A DNA stretch of 64,000 nt, from contig NC_091970.1 of NCBI RefSeq assembly GCF_036711975.1, positions 12,159,501 through 12,223,500 of the forward strand. The letters are read 5' to 3'. Both the position numbers and the translations under genes were made by a program. This DNA comes from Onthophagus taurus. Taxonomy: Eukaryota > Arthropoda > Insecta > Coleoptera > Scarabaeidae. This document shows positions 1-11,281 of the stretch, piece after piece. Numbering within the stretch: position 1 is the stretch's first letter; the number at the start of each line of letters is the position of its first letter. The notes under the pieces are model-generated. The model was not told the origin of the DNA, did no database searches, and saw only the letters and a list, made by a program, of their open reading frames with translations.

Positions 1-898
1 ATCGAAATTGTACAGCTTTCACTACCAACAAAGGCCAGTTTCGAATGACTAGGCTACCAATGGGATTAAAAACAAGCCCTAGTTCATTTTCACGGGTTAT
101 GACCATTGCGATGTCAGGTTTAAACTATGATTCATGTTTTGTTTATACGGATGATCTTATAGTGTTCGGAAATAGTTTACAAAATCATAACAAAAATTTA
201 ATAAAAGTACTCAATAGGCTTAGAACAGTAAATTTAAAATTAAATCCAGTCAAAAGTCAATTTTTAGAAAAAAAAATGTTATATTTAGGTCATATTATTT
301 CTGCAGACGGAATTTCACCAGATCCTGCTAAAATAAATGCAATAAAAAATTACCCAATACCGAAAAATGCCGACGAATGTAAGCGTTTTGTAGCATTCGT
401 AAACTATTATCGTAGGTTCATTGAAAATTTTGCTGAAATCGCATATCCGTTGAATAAATTATGCCGGAAGTCTGTACAGTTTCGATGGGATGACACTTGC
501 CAAAAATCGTTTGAAATTCTAAAAAATTCTGCAATAAACCCACCGGTTTTACAATATCCTAATTTTTCAGAGAGTAATAGGTTTATTCTTAGAACTGATG
601 CTTCTGGTTATGCAATTGGCGCAGTACTCTCAAATTCTGATGATAAGCCATTGTTGCATATGCTAGTAGGTCATTGAATAAAGCAGAAATTAATTATCCA
701 GTCATTGAGAAAGAACTTTTGGCAATTGTGTGGTCCGTAAAGCACTTTAGACCATATTTGTACGGTAGAAAATTTGAAATATTTACCGATCATAAACCAT
801 TGATATATTTGTTCAGCATGACAAATCCTTCTTCGAGAGTGACTAAATTTAGGTTAGTGTTAGAGGAATTTGATTTTTCTGTGCACTATACAGGGTGA
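1..898 (+). pseudogene. Ty3/Gypsy pol fragment: reverse transcriptase and RNase H (5' end outside window)
   Basis: The reading frame is open from base 1 and continues the RT domain. The polymerase motif YTDD lies at about 144-155, in the context FVYTDDLIVF. The thumb/connection region with YLGHIIS and NYYRRF follows. RNase H residues are visible in RTDASGYAIG, in YPVIEKELLAIVW and in FTDHKPLIYL. A one-base frameshift near 655-670 separates the start of RNase H from the rest, so this copy cannot make an intact Pol. The frame then runs into the mariner-like insertion at 891 and resumes on its far side at 2582 in the region that links RNase H to integrase. In the family this protein copies the retrotransposon RNA into DNA in cytoplasmic particles. 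The Ty3/Gypsy assignment rests on domain order RT-RNase H-integrase. Confidence 0.93.
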
Positions 899-2581
899 TT
901 CATAAGTAATGGGCCAAATTGTAAATGTACGTTCAGGAGGCCAAAATAATAATATTTTCATTAACAATAATGGGTCTTAGTCTGCTCCTTACTGAGATAC
1001 AGGATGTTAAAGCGAAAAAAATAAAATAGATTTTTGTTAATAGATCAGCTACTTTTCTACATAATGACTCATAGTTGACTTATAGTTTTTGTAAGGGTAA
1101 ACAATAATGTGTGAGAGGATTTGAGTTAACTCGTAGATGTACTTACGACAACTGTTATCAAAACCTACATGTTAATGTTGTGCGAAGTTAAATTAAATTT
1201 AAGCTTAATTATGAGCTACTGCAAAAGGTTTCAACATGACCACCACCAGCATACACGCATTTAACCGTTTGGTTAAGAATTGTCTGACTTTAAAAAATGT
1301 AGCAGGATTATTTCGTATTGAATTGGCTGCATCTTGAATTCTATTCCATAACTCGTCTCGTGTATTTATAGTAGGTTCAGCATAGACCATTGATTTCATG
1401 TAACCCCACACATGGTGGCCACTGAAATTCACTACCACGTCCAATCCAACGGTGAGGGAATGTTTCATTCAGATGTTCGCGCACAGCACGTGAAAAATGT
1501 GGAGGAGCACCGTCTTGCATGAACCACATATTTCTTCTTAGTTGTAATGGAAGATCTCCCAAGAGGTCGACTAAGTCATTATTTAAAAAAATTAAATATG
1601 ACTCTCCATTTAAATTAGGAGGTAATTCAACTGCACCACACATTTATTTTAAACTCGTGCTGGAAATGTCTATCTTTTTTTAAACGAGGGTTTTCGGTTT
1701 CCCAGGCATGACTATTTCGCCAATTAAAAACTCCGCGTCTGGTAAAGGTTGCTTCATCCGTGAAAAGAATGTTATTTAGGAATGTTGGATTATTATTCAA
1801 TTTTCCTTTTAGCCACTGACAAAATTGAACTCTGATTCGATAATCTGTTGGAAGTAAATTTTGCACAGGTATAAAATGATAGGGATATAAATTTTCCTTG
1901 TGTAAAATTCTAGTCACGGATGGTTGGCTTATTCCAGTTGCTGCAGACAATCGACGAGTGCTTATTTCAGAATTTTGCGCAATTCTTACCAAAATTTCAT
2001 CTTCTTGCTGCGGAGTGATAATCTTAGGACGTCCTGTATGATATTTTGGACGAAATGAACCTGTTTCACCCAATCGATTATAAATATTTTGAAATATCTT
2101 CCGGTTTGGCTGCCTTCTGTAAGGGTACATTTCACGATATTTTCTGGATGCTGCTTGCCCAGAAAAACGTTCTTGTGCGTAAACGCATAACATGTCTCTC
2201 ATTTCTTCGTTTGAAAAGTGATTATGTCTCGGCATTTTGATTTATGTTAGGACAAGAATGAATCAGTTTACTTAACAATAAAATGTTTTAAACTATTCAT
2301 TAAACGTAAAAGCTCATTGACGCATGTGGCGACATCTACGAGTTAACTCAAATCCTCTCACACATTATTGTTTACCCTTACAAAAACTATAAGTCAACTA
2401 TGAGTCATTATGTAGAAAAGTAGCTGATCTATTAACAAAAATCTATTTTATTTTTTTCGCTTTAACATCCTGTATCTCAGTATGGAGCAGACTAAGACCC
2501 ATTATTGTTAATGAAAATATTATTATTTTGGCCTCCTGAACGTACATTTACAATTTGGCCCATTACTTATGAATCATCCTG
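891..2581 (-). mobile_element. Mariner-like DNA transposon inserted in Gypsy pol, TA target duplication
   Basis: The element starts CAGGGTGATTCATAAG at 891 and ends with the reverse complement at 2581, with TA on both sides (889-890 and 2582-2583). The terminal inverted repeats are long, roughly 255 bp each (891-1147 and 2325-2581), and nearly identical. Removing the element plus one TA puts the flanking Gypsy frame back in register, so the borders are exact. The single gene inside is on the minus strand. Long TIRs with TA target sites and a DUF4817-like transposase fit an IS630-Tc1-mariner element. Confidence 0.93.
1205..2235 (-). pseudogene. Mariner-like transposase, frameshifted
   Basis: Translation from 2235 downward gives an N-terminal helix-turn-helix region (MPRHNHFSNEEMRDML, then RKYREMYPYRRQPN and LGETGSFRPK) followed by a second HTH (STRRLSAATGISQPSVTRIL). 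Catalytic blocks follow: FTDEATFTRRGVFN with the first Asp, then MQDGAPPHF with the second Asp. The third block, normally W-P-P-R-S-P-D-L, is shortened to WPP and joins directly to the region after it, so the last catalytic Asp is missing. At least two frame changes occur, near 1630-1645 and 1440-1470. The protein would cut and paste DNA at TA sites, but this copy is dead. Its relative at 48314-49886 shares the end sequence CAGGGTGATTCATWAG. Confidence 0.9.
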
Positions 2582-4148
2582 TATAAAGGGAAAAGAGAAT
2601 TCCGTAGCGGACGCGTTATCAAGAATTACTCTTGACTCTACAGATCTAAAAAATATGTCACACGATGTTTTTGTAACGACACGTGCACAGCAAAAATTAA
2701 GAAACTCTGAATCTGTGGTAAGCTCTGGCAATGATACTGATAAATGGACTGGCCATCCAGGAATTGTTGAATTGCTAAAGCGGCCAATAGGTTCAGTCGA
2801 ATTAAGAAATTTGAACAATAATGAATTAGTGAACTATAACTATAATGATGTGGATATAATTAATTATAATGAAATTTTATATGATAAAAGGCATCAAATA
2901 ATTTATATAAATTTAAGTTGTCGATCAATTTCAGCCCTAGACGCAAAGTTGAGACACTTAGAAGCTATATGCATTAATAATGAAATTTCACAGCTGTGTA
3001 TATTTAAATGTAAAGAAAATGATAATTTAATTGCCAATTTAGCGAAATATTCACAAATAATCAAAGAGTTACGCGTAAAATTTAACATAATAAATAAAGG
3101 AACTTACATTGAGTGTAAAGAAACACGTCAATTAATTTTAAATGAATTTCATATTTTACCTACGGGAGGTCACGCTGGTATCAATCGTATGTTTAACAAT
3201 ATTAAGCGATACTACTGTTGGAATAAGTTAAAACATGATGTAACGAGATTCGTAAATAAATGTGATGAGTGTCAACGGTACAAACACTCGAGATCTCATA
3301 AAGAACCGTTAACACTCACCACCACCGCATCATCAGCCTTTGAAAAAATTTTCTTAGATTTGGTAGGTCCTTTGAATCAAGATAATGAAGATAACAGGTA
3401 CATTTTAACCGTTCAATGTGAACTTACTAAATTCGTAGGAGCATATCCTATTAAAAGCAAAGAAGCCGAAACTGTAGCAAAATCTTTTGTTCAAAATTTC
3501 ATATTACAGTACGGTATTCCACAGGAAATTGTTACGGATCAAGGTACTGAGTTTTTAGCAAGTGTTTTTAAAGAATCAGCAAAGGTTTTAGGTATAAAAT
3601 AATTACATTCATGTGCTTATCATCATGAAACTTTGGGATCTTTGGAAAACACACATAAAAGCTTAGGCGCATATTTGCGAATTCAAACTTCCAAATTTCA
3701 AGATACTTGGAGTGCATGGGTACCGTTTTGGGCATTTGCTTTTAATAACACCGTGCATTCAGAAACAAAATGCACACCGTTTGAATTAGTATTTGGAAAA
3801 ACATGTAAAGTGCCAACTAGTTTGCTTAATAACAATCAGCCAGTATATAATTTTGACGATTATAACCATGAATTGAGATTTAGATTGAAATCTGCATTAG
3901 ACGATGCTAGGACGAATTTAATTGAATCTAAAAATAAGAGAAAATGTAGGTTAGATAAAAATTGTAAGGAAATTAACTTTAAGTTTAATGATAAAGTATT
4001 ATTAAAAAGCGAAACTAACAATAAACAAGAAGCTATTTATAAGGGTCCATACAAAGTAATTAAAGATGAATCCCCTAACATAATTATAAAAATTAACAAT
4101 AAATTAGTAACTGTGCATAAAAACAGAGTGAAAAAATACAGTGCATAA
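2582..4148 (+). pseudogene. Ty3/Gypsy integrase region of the same provirus
   Basis: The frame resumes after the mariner insertion with the RNase H-integrase linker (NSVADALSR). It continues through an H-H-C-C zinc-binding domain (H-x-L-P-T-G-G-H and CDECQ). The integrase core follows with first Asp in FLDLVGPL and second Asp in TDQGTEF. An in-frame TAA at 3600-3602 interrupts the core. The same frame then continues through the third acidic residue in LGSLENTHKSL and the C-terminal part to a stop at 4146-4148. Integrase joins element DNA to the genome. With one nonsense codon here and one frameshift upstream, the provirus is inactive but not old. A closely related integrase fragment lies at 51535-52540. 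Confidence 0.92.
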
Positions 4149-4293
4149 AAAAGAGACTGTTACGTGTAGTGTTATGTAAATTTAATTATAATAGATTATA
4201 GAATTTAAGATTTAATTGTTATAGAAATGTAGTGGAATAAATAAATTTAACATGAAAATTTAAAACATTAAGATGTTTAAATTTTCTTTAACA

Positions 4294-4303
4294 ATAAGGG
4301 AGA
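4294..4303 (+). promoter_or_regulatory. Polypurine tract of the Gypsy element
   Basis: AATAAGGGAGA lies directly before a TGTAGTGG sequence about 150 bp after the integrase stop. This is where plus-strand priming occurs in Gypsy elements. It is inferred from position and base composition. Confidence 0.5.
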
Positions 4304-4616
4304 TGTAGTGGAATAAATAAAATTAGAATTAGAAATTAATTAGAAATAAGTGTAAATTATAAAAAATAGCATAAGTAGCATTAAATAAAAGACGATGAAC
4401 TGTGCGGCTCGTGGAGTAAGCATTTTTGGTCGTTGACCGATTGCTTAATTGATGAGCACGCACAATGAACCGTTTGAATAGTGCAATAATTAATATTGCA
4501 AGGAGTATTATTTTAGCGATCAATAAAGTTAGTTGTTAAGGAAATTATTTTATGGTTTTTACTGAAACAAAGTTAAATATCCTATATGAAACTCCAAAAG
4601 GGACCAAGTTATTACA
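4304..4616 (+). repeat. Probable 3' LTR of the Gypsy element
   Basis: It begins TGTAGTGGAATAAATAAA right after the polypurine tract and contains AATAAA-type signals (for example near 4521). The start is fairly clear. The end at about 4616 (TTACA) is a guess because no second LTR copy or target duplication is in view. A partial copy of the LTR's first bases also occurs around 4230, before the polypurine tract. Confidence 0.45.
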
Positions 4617-5924
4617 ATGCTAACCGTTGCTGATTATCTCCTGGCTGTAGAACGTTCTGTTTACGATACGGATGAAGGACTTGGCGGTTCAATACGCGCC
4701 ATGCAAAATTTTGACTTACATGTTGTTGCTCTAGCAGTATATGTGGTTGAAATTATGTCACCACTTACAGAACCACCATATATTTTTATACAGGTGCCCA
4801 TTATTTGTGGAATATAGTATACAAAATAATTCTGACAAAGATTGCAAAACCTACCAAGATTTTTTCATTAAAAATTCATTCCAACTTTCGATTAACAACC
4901 CTACAGCTTAACAGTTAGTGTTTGCTTAATTATTTTTTTTCTCAGAAATTATTAAATTTTATAAGAACATCAGAGAGACAAAAAAGTTTTAGAATAGTTT
5001 TATCTATCTAACTAAAATTTTTCCAATGTATTTATCAGCTTCATAAAAAAAATCTAGGCATAAATTGAACGGAGGTGGTTACGTTTAGTAGTTTAGAAGG
5101 GTAGGTTGAAAGTAAAAATAGGATCAAAACGTGCCCTATTATGAGTTAAACATATTCCCCAAATTTAATTTTCCTAGCGTTTATGGTTTTTGAGAAAAAA
5201 AATTAAACAAAAATTTCCACCATTTTTGGAGGGGTGTAGCTCCTTAGGGGAGCCGAAGTCGCCCATGGTTCATACATCAAAGTACCCCTAAAACTGCCTA
5301 AAGAATCACCCCTAAAGTTTGGGCACGTCATTCAGATACACCTGTATATCTCGGTAAATGTTGACTTTATAAAAAAACATTTTATACAAAAGATGTTTAA
5401 TATTTTATTTGCCATAATAGGACAGCATTCAATTGTTTATATTTCAGAAAACAAATGAGCAACGAATAACACTTGAATTGTTTTAAATGGCAATGTACTC
5501 TTTTGTTAGGTTCATTTGATAGAGATTGTTTTTCTCCAAATTTTAGATAAATTTTAGATTGTTTTTCTGATATAAGGGTATATCAGAAAATTTTTGAACA
5601 AATGCAAAAATTGTTTATTAAGAAAATTTTTAGTTTTTTATGAGTTAATATATTTTTTTATTATTTATGTTGTATTATTTATTTTAAAATATACCTTTGG
5701 TGATATTCTTTACATTTTTATTTTGTATTTATTTTAATAATTAATCTAATAGTAAATGATCAGATAATTGTGCAAATATTCCCATTATTAAAAATTTATT
5801 TCCACACTTAAACATTGTTTTGCATTCTACGTAAATTAAATGTTTAAATTTAAATTAGTGATAGAAAAATTTTTTGATCTATCCGAAAATATTAATCGCT
5901 TCAGGTTTGTTTTTCTTGGGAACT
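4617..5924. other. AT-rich intergenic stretch, nothing recognised
   Basis: No frame longer than about 66 codons, no recognisable domain and no clear inverted repeat. The 66-codon frame at 4617-4817 shows no family resemblance. Confidence 0.5.
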
Positions 5925-8675
5925 GTAAATAAGTAGACATTCGACAAAAATCCGGAATTCGAATATATGCTAATTTTTTCTGCTAATGTATAGAAAAGTG
6001 TCCCTTTCATTATAAAATGGCCTTAAAACAACTTTAAAAAAGCTGTAATCTGCTTTGAAGTTACTTGATTAAGACTGTTATAAATCACTTAATATTAGCA
6101 ACGTAATTACGATAGAGTTTTTACAGAAATACTTCTGTTTGTAATCCAGTTAACGAAAATCGGTTTATATCCAATAATAGTGTAATATTTTGAGATTTCT
6201 AAATACATGCTTACTTATACTCACAAGTATGTTCTTGAGAAATATTGAAAACATTGAATGTACCCTAATTTCTAAAATATATATATATATATTTCGATGT
6301 TTATAAAAAAATGCTCAAAAGTGCAAGATGAACTATTAGCGTAGGTAGATTAGCTATAGTGTCTACTATGGGAAACTATCGATATCTTATCCGACCGCAT
6401 CCGACCAAAGGATATTTTCGATATTATTTGTCCCGCTGTTCCTTACTAAAAATTGATATTTTTCAAGTTTTTAAAAAATTATTCTAAGGTGCAAGGTTAA
6501 TATTACTACCACAAAAAGATTAGTCAAAGATTATAGGCTTAAGCCGGGTTCACACGCACTTTTTTTTACAAGACAGTTTTTTACTGAATAATAGTAACGC
6601 AATCAGCATAGATTTGTTCACTCGTCGTTTATACTGCAAAATTGCGTTATACACAGGAAAAAATCGTGTCGTGTAAAAATTTTAGAGTAGTTGGTAAAAA
6701 GAATTAGAGTAAAAATTGTAATATCACATGGTAAAAACAACTCTAATGTACACTATATTTAATATTAATATAGAGTTCATATATTATTCACTTAATAGAG
6801 TAGTTTTTACAGTTCTCTAAAGGAGAGTTCATTTTTACTTATGTTAGTGAAGTTATGTAAGATATAAAACATTAAATTTTACACTAGACGTGTACTTTTC
6901 CTTCGGGTACTTCGTAGGCACCGCACTATTTTGCTCGGGATTACTCGTCTGTACCACGTGATCAACATGTGGTGATCGGTATGATACAGCTAAAATTTAA
7001 CGGTCATCTACTAAACGAGTCGGAACTAGATAGCGTCTCGAGACCTGATTTACGCGAACCATGACCATGATAGATGGAAAGGTTACTACTGTAGTCTCAA
7101 ACACTCCTTCCGCTTCTACTTGTAATGTTTGTTTAGCTAAGCCCAGTGAAATGAATAATTTATCTGTTGTGCTCACGAAAGAGGTAAGATGTGATGTCTT
7201 AAAATACGGATTATCAACGCTTCACATGTGGATTCGATGTTTTGAGTGTTTAATACACATATCCTACAATCTGGATTTTAAGGGATGGTGTGCGCGAAAG
7301 GAGCATGCACCTTTAAAGGATGCAAGAAAAAAACAAATTCAAGCAAAATTTCGTAAAGAACTCGGTATTTTAGTTGATGTGGTAAAGCAGGGGTTTGGCT
7401 CTACTAATGATGGCAATACTGCTCGAAAATTCTTCAACAATTTTGATAAATCTGCCAAAATTACAGAGCTCGATGAAAATTTAATCAAACGTTTTGCTGT
7501 AATTCTTCAGACAATTTCATCGGGGAGAGAGATAAACATAAATGCGTTTGATAAATACTGCAAGGATACAGCAGAACAATATGTTTCTCTTTATGGGTGG
7601 TACTATATGCCATCAAGTGTACATAAATTATTAATTCATGGGGCGGAGATTTGCAAACATTTTTCAATTTTACCAATAGGAAAATTATCAGAGGAAGCAG
7701 GGGAAGCGAGAAATAAAGACTTTAGAAAATTCCGAGAAGATCATTCCCGGAAGCAAAGTAGAATTTTAGCCAATGAAGATGTAATGCACAACCTCTTGAT
7801 ATCATCAGATCCCCTTATATCAAGTATTAGACCGACATATTCACGACATAAACCATCAAATTTATTTCCGGAGGCAGAGCTATTGTTAGTTCATGATGAA
7901 AAGGGCGAGGAATATGATTCAGAAGCAGGATCATTCATTGGGCGCTTGTGTTTATTCTTCTGTTTATACTTTTCTGATTAACATTCAATTTGTTGTATGT
8001 CTTCTGTGTTGTTTTGTGTTTTAATACGTTTGCCACTATTGTTACTTTTCATTGAGCGTTTATCTTCATTCTTTTGTTTTTACTTTTTTTCAAGAGACAG
8101 TTTCAAATCTGCATTAATTGTTTACCAATTAACATTCAGGTGTTGAATGTTTTTGTGTTATTTTGAGTGTTAATACGGTTATCACGGTTACACCCTCTAA
8201 TTACCGTTTGGTGTAATAGTTTCTTATTGCTATTTTTTATTACTCTTATTATGTTCGTTATATTTATTTTGTTTGTTAACTCTTTTTTTTGTGATAGTGG
8301 ATTTTCTACCATTAAACTGCCCATAATACCAGTTTTTAAGTCATTTTCTCTGAAACTGTTCAATTTATGAAAGAAGTAATTAACTGAAAGACAATCTTCA
8401 ACGCCGTGTATACATTATATGAGCAATATTTTGCCAATACATTTTTGGTATTATTTTCATTTTAAATGAAAATAGAATTTGTAGTTACTCTATGGTCAAT
8501 TTATTACCGACCACCTGTATAACACTAATGTGTGTATTATGAACACACTGTATATGACTCAATTATTTTATAGTTTAACATTTTATAGTTTTTGGTAGCA
8601 ACAATCTGTAAAAAAGAGCATGGTATAAAAATAAAAACACCCATGTCCACCCTTTTTCACTTTTGTCCCACTGTG
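5925..8675 (+). mobile_element. Transib element, rearranged copy (one end missing)
   Basis: The right end is intact. CACTGTG ends at 8675, which is CACAGTG read inward, and it is followed by CGACG, a typical GC-rich Transib target. The sequence inward matches the left end of the full copy at 42134. The left end matches the other terminus of the full copy only from AACTGTAAATAAG (about 5925) inward, so the outermost bases including the heptamer are missing. Two differences from the full copy are clear. About 320 bp (roughly 6103-6420) is present only here. From about 6655 to 7060 unrelated sequence replaces the first half of the transposase gene. Confidence 0.85.
7061..7981 (+). pseudogene. 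Transib transposase, C-terminal half only (RAG1-related)
   Basis: The frame opens at MTMIDGKVTT, which carries the second catalytic Asp of the Transib/RAG1 core. It then holds the zinc-binding pair CNVC, the GLSTLHMWIRCFE block, a TNDGNTARKFF block, the histidine pair H-x4-H (HKLLIH) and the acidic block LSEEAGEARNKDF. It is almost identical to residues 374 onward of the complete protein at 42990-44915, with a few substitutions. The N-terminal DNA-binding half and the first catalytic Asp are absent, so it cannot transpose. It lacks a 29-base deletion that the full copy carries near the C-terminus, so its tail (about 50 residues) preserves more of the ancestral C-terminus. The 400 bp before it match no part of the other copy. 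Confidence 0.9.
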
Positions 8676-9779
8676 CGACGTCTCAGTCACCGAGAATACC
8701 GAGCTCCACTATGTCTCGGGTAATGTTTGGGACGGAGCAATATTTGCGATGTTGCCGTATTTATACTCCGAAAGCAATCAAAACCGACTAAACGTTTTAA
8801 ACCCATTTTATTTAAATTTGCTGCATTTAATAAAAAAATTGAACTCTTTAAATATGATTTACTTTACATTTCACTACCTGGTGATGCATTCCGTTTTTAA
8901 AAATTTTTTAAAACGCTATTTTAGAAACGTTACGCGACATTTTTTGAAAAAACTAAATGCATCACTAAAAACTATATAAAAAAATAGAAATTTTGATGTA
9001 ACAAACATACAAAAATTTTATACGATGGCTGAATAAAATGGTATTCGTTGTTTTCGCTAATAGGTTATCCTCTTAAGTAGGCGAAAAACCAGCTTTTTAT
9101 TGCTATTATCGTATCGATTCGAAGCCGGTAGAGATTTAAGATTTTTTTCGACAATCGTTTCGATATTGTAAGGAGCGGCTCTTACTTTGTTGTGTGGGCG
9201 TGCTAAAGGCGTATGCGACAAGCAGAACCTTGTCACGCCGGCTTGGATTTAGGGAGCAAAGTTAAATGAAAGTTAATAAAAGATATCAAGTCAAATTTAA
9301 ATACTAAATTTAATAAATTAAAATCAAACGAAAACAACAACAAAAAAAATACAAACTAAAATTAATAAACAGAATGAAAGTTAAAATAAATTGAAACAAA
9401 CAAAGTTTAGCTACAAAAATAACTCGAAAACTTTATATTGATTAACAACAACAGAAATTTTAATCTAGTAATTTACCTGACTTTACTTGAAAATCTGTAT
9501 GATCAATTTAATAAAAAGAATAATTCAAAAATAATATCGAATATTACGTGGGTTTATACCAAATCAGAAAAAGCCAAGCAATTAGTTACAATCTTTACAA
9601 GTTAATATGTAAAATAAAACATTAACGACTTACCAAGGGTTAAAGCGATCATATTGAGAGGAGTGACTCGTCAAAAAGTATAACACTTTAATTTTAATCC
9701 GATCGAATAAAAGTTAATTAATAATCATTAATTAAATAACTTACATCAAACTTAAGAATTACCGTAGTCTTACTCGGAC
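8676..9779. other. AT-rich intergenic stretch
   Basis: No recognisable gene. Only short frames (for example 76 codons at 8749-8979, rich in Leu, Phe and Asn) typical of AT-rich noncoding DNA. No inverted repeat was recognised. Confidence 0.5.
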
Positions 9780-10085
9780 TTTACACTAAGACTCTTAACC
9801 GAAACCGAATAGGGTGCTTCGCCGAAGGAATTAATTTAAATAAAAACCAAACTGAACTTCACTCAACTGCCTCAAAAGGCGCTCCTCCTCAATATTTAAA
9901 CCTTTACCCCCTGGACGCTCTTTCCTCTAGGAAAGTCCTTATTGGCCAACACATGGCTCAACCAATTAGAAATTGCAACATCAGCAATTAAACAAAAGAG
10001 AGGGAAGGAAAACAAAAGGAAAACGTTTTCCCCCTGAACGCTCTTAAGGGGCTTCGACCGCAACGACAAACGTATTTCCAATAAT
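9780..10085 (-). repeat. LTR-like segment, diverged copy of 17170-17420
   Basis: The block around 9940-10010 (CCAACACATGGCTCAACCAA and a following purine-rich AAGAGAGGGAAGGA) resembles 17315-17385 (TCAACGCGTGGTTTAACCAA and AAGAAAAGGAAGGA). The base composition is unlike the AT-rich flanks, and CTCTTAAGGGGCTTCGA recurs near both. On the minus strand it holds a CCAAT-like and a TTTAAATA motif, as an LTR promoter would. No coding domain is attached here. Retroviral LTR origin is an inference. Confidence 0.35.
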
Positions 10086-10813
10086 ACGCGTTAACCGTTA
10101 GAAATAACAAAAAAAGTTTCAAACAAAAGTTGTTTAAAAATGGAAAATCTATGCTTCTTCTGTGAGATATTTGATTAATTATTGTTAATTACCGAGATTA
10201 TTAAGAAGCATTTTTGAAAGGGCTTAGAAGAGGCATAGATAATTATTAAACAAACACTTTTTCTAAATAAAATTTTTTGATATTTCATAAAATAAAGGAG
10301 GAAAATGAGAAATTCCCACGCCGAAATATTGTAATAATTTCCTAATTTTTGTATTAGCCCCGCCCTCAAAGGATTGGTGGTGTGGCATACCAGTTTTTGC
10401 GAGATCGTGCGTAGTCTATCTACCATTGAATCTTTTACGACTTCGTAGAAATACAAATTCATTCTTTAGGAATTAGCCGTAAAAGCACAAAATAATATAC
10501 GAAATGAAATATAACTTACCATTTTTTAAAGTAGGTATATTAATCCGAATTCTTACGTTTCGTTTTAATAATTTAATTAAGATATGAATGTTTAATAAAA
10601 ATAAAAATTTGAAGTAAATTCAATAGTAGACTAAAAATTAAAAAACTACAGAATATAAATTAAATATATTATAATAAATAGTACTCCTATACAGCGTGCA
10701 CAAATGCAATAATTTATTGTTGAGCTCGATTTTTATTATTCATTAAAATTAATGAAATTTATTTGCATTACTTTTTAACATGAATTATTGTGATACAAAT
10801 AATAATCCAATGC
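10086..10813. other. AT-rich intergenic stretch
   Basis: A 95-codon minus-strand frame at 10175-10462 shows no recognisable motif. Nothing else stands out before the Sola-like element. Confidence 0.4.
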
Positions 10814-11281
10814 ATACCGTCCCCTTTCTCACGTAGTGGCGTATCTGACATGCACACAATTTTACAGGAGATGCAAAAAACTAAAACTCTATAACCATAA
10901 CTTATTAAAACACAAGTAATAATAAAGATCAGGTTATTAAATTTGGACAACAGGATTTAGAAGGTTGCTATTAAAGATGTCTATGTCAAATGGGAAATAT
11001 AACCCATAATTCATTCTTTTTTTGTTAAAAACATGCAGTTACGTCAGTACGTGACTTTGCACCAGATTCATTATATCAGATACGCCATAGACTATTTCCC
11101 TTTATGAAAATAAATTACACAATTTATACGAGGTTTTATTGTGAACTAATTCGGAATATGCAAAAATATTTATCTATAATAATAATTAATTATAATTAAA
11201 GATTAAAAAATGTTCATTAGATACCTAATTAAAGTTTATTCTAAACAGAAACAAGAATTAATGAAAAACGAACTCAAAAAC

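Noticed and set aside
4617..4817. 66-codon frame after the Gypsy LTR
   Set aside because: No signal peptide, domain or splice context; length expected by chance.
8136..8370. Overlapping 67- and 75-codon frames on both strands
   Set aside because: This is the AT-rich 3' noncoding part of the Transib element, with no domain and no similar open frame kept in the second copy.
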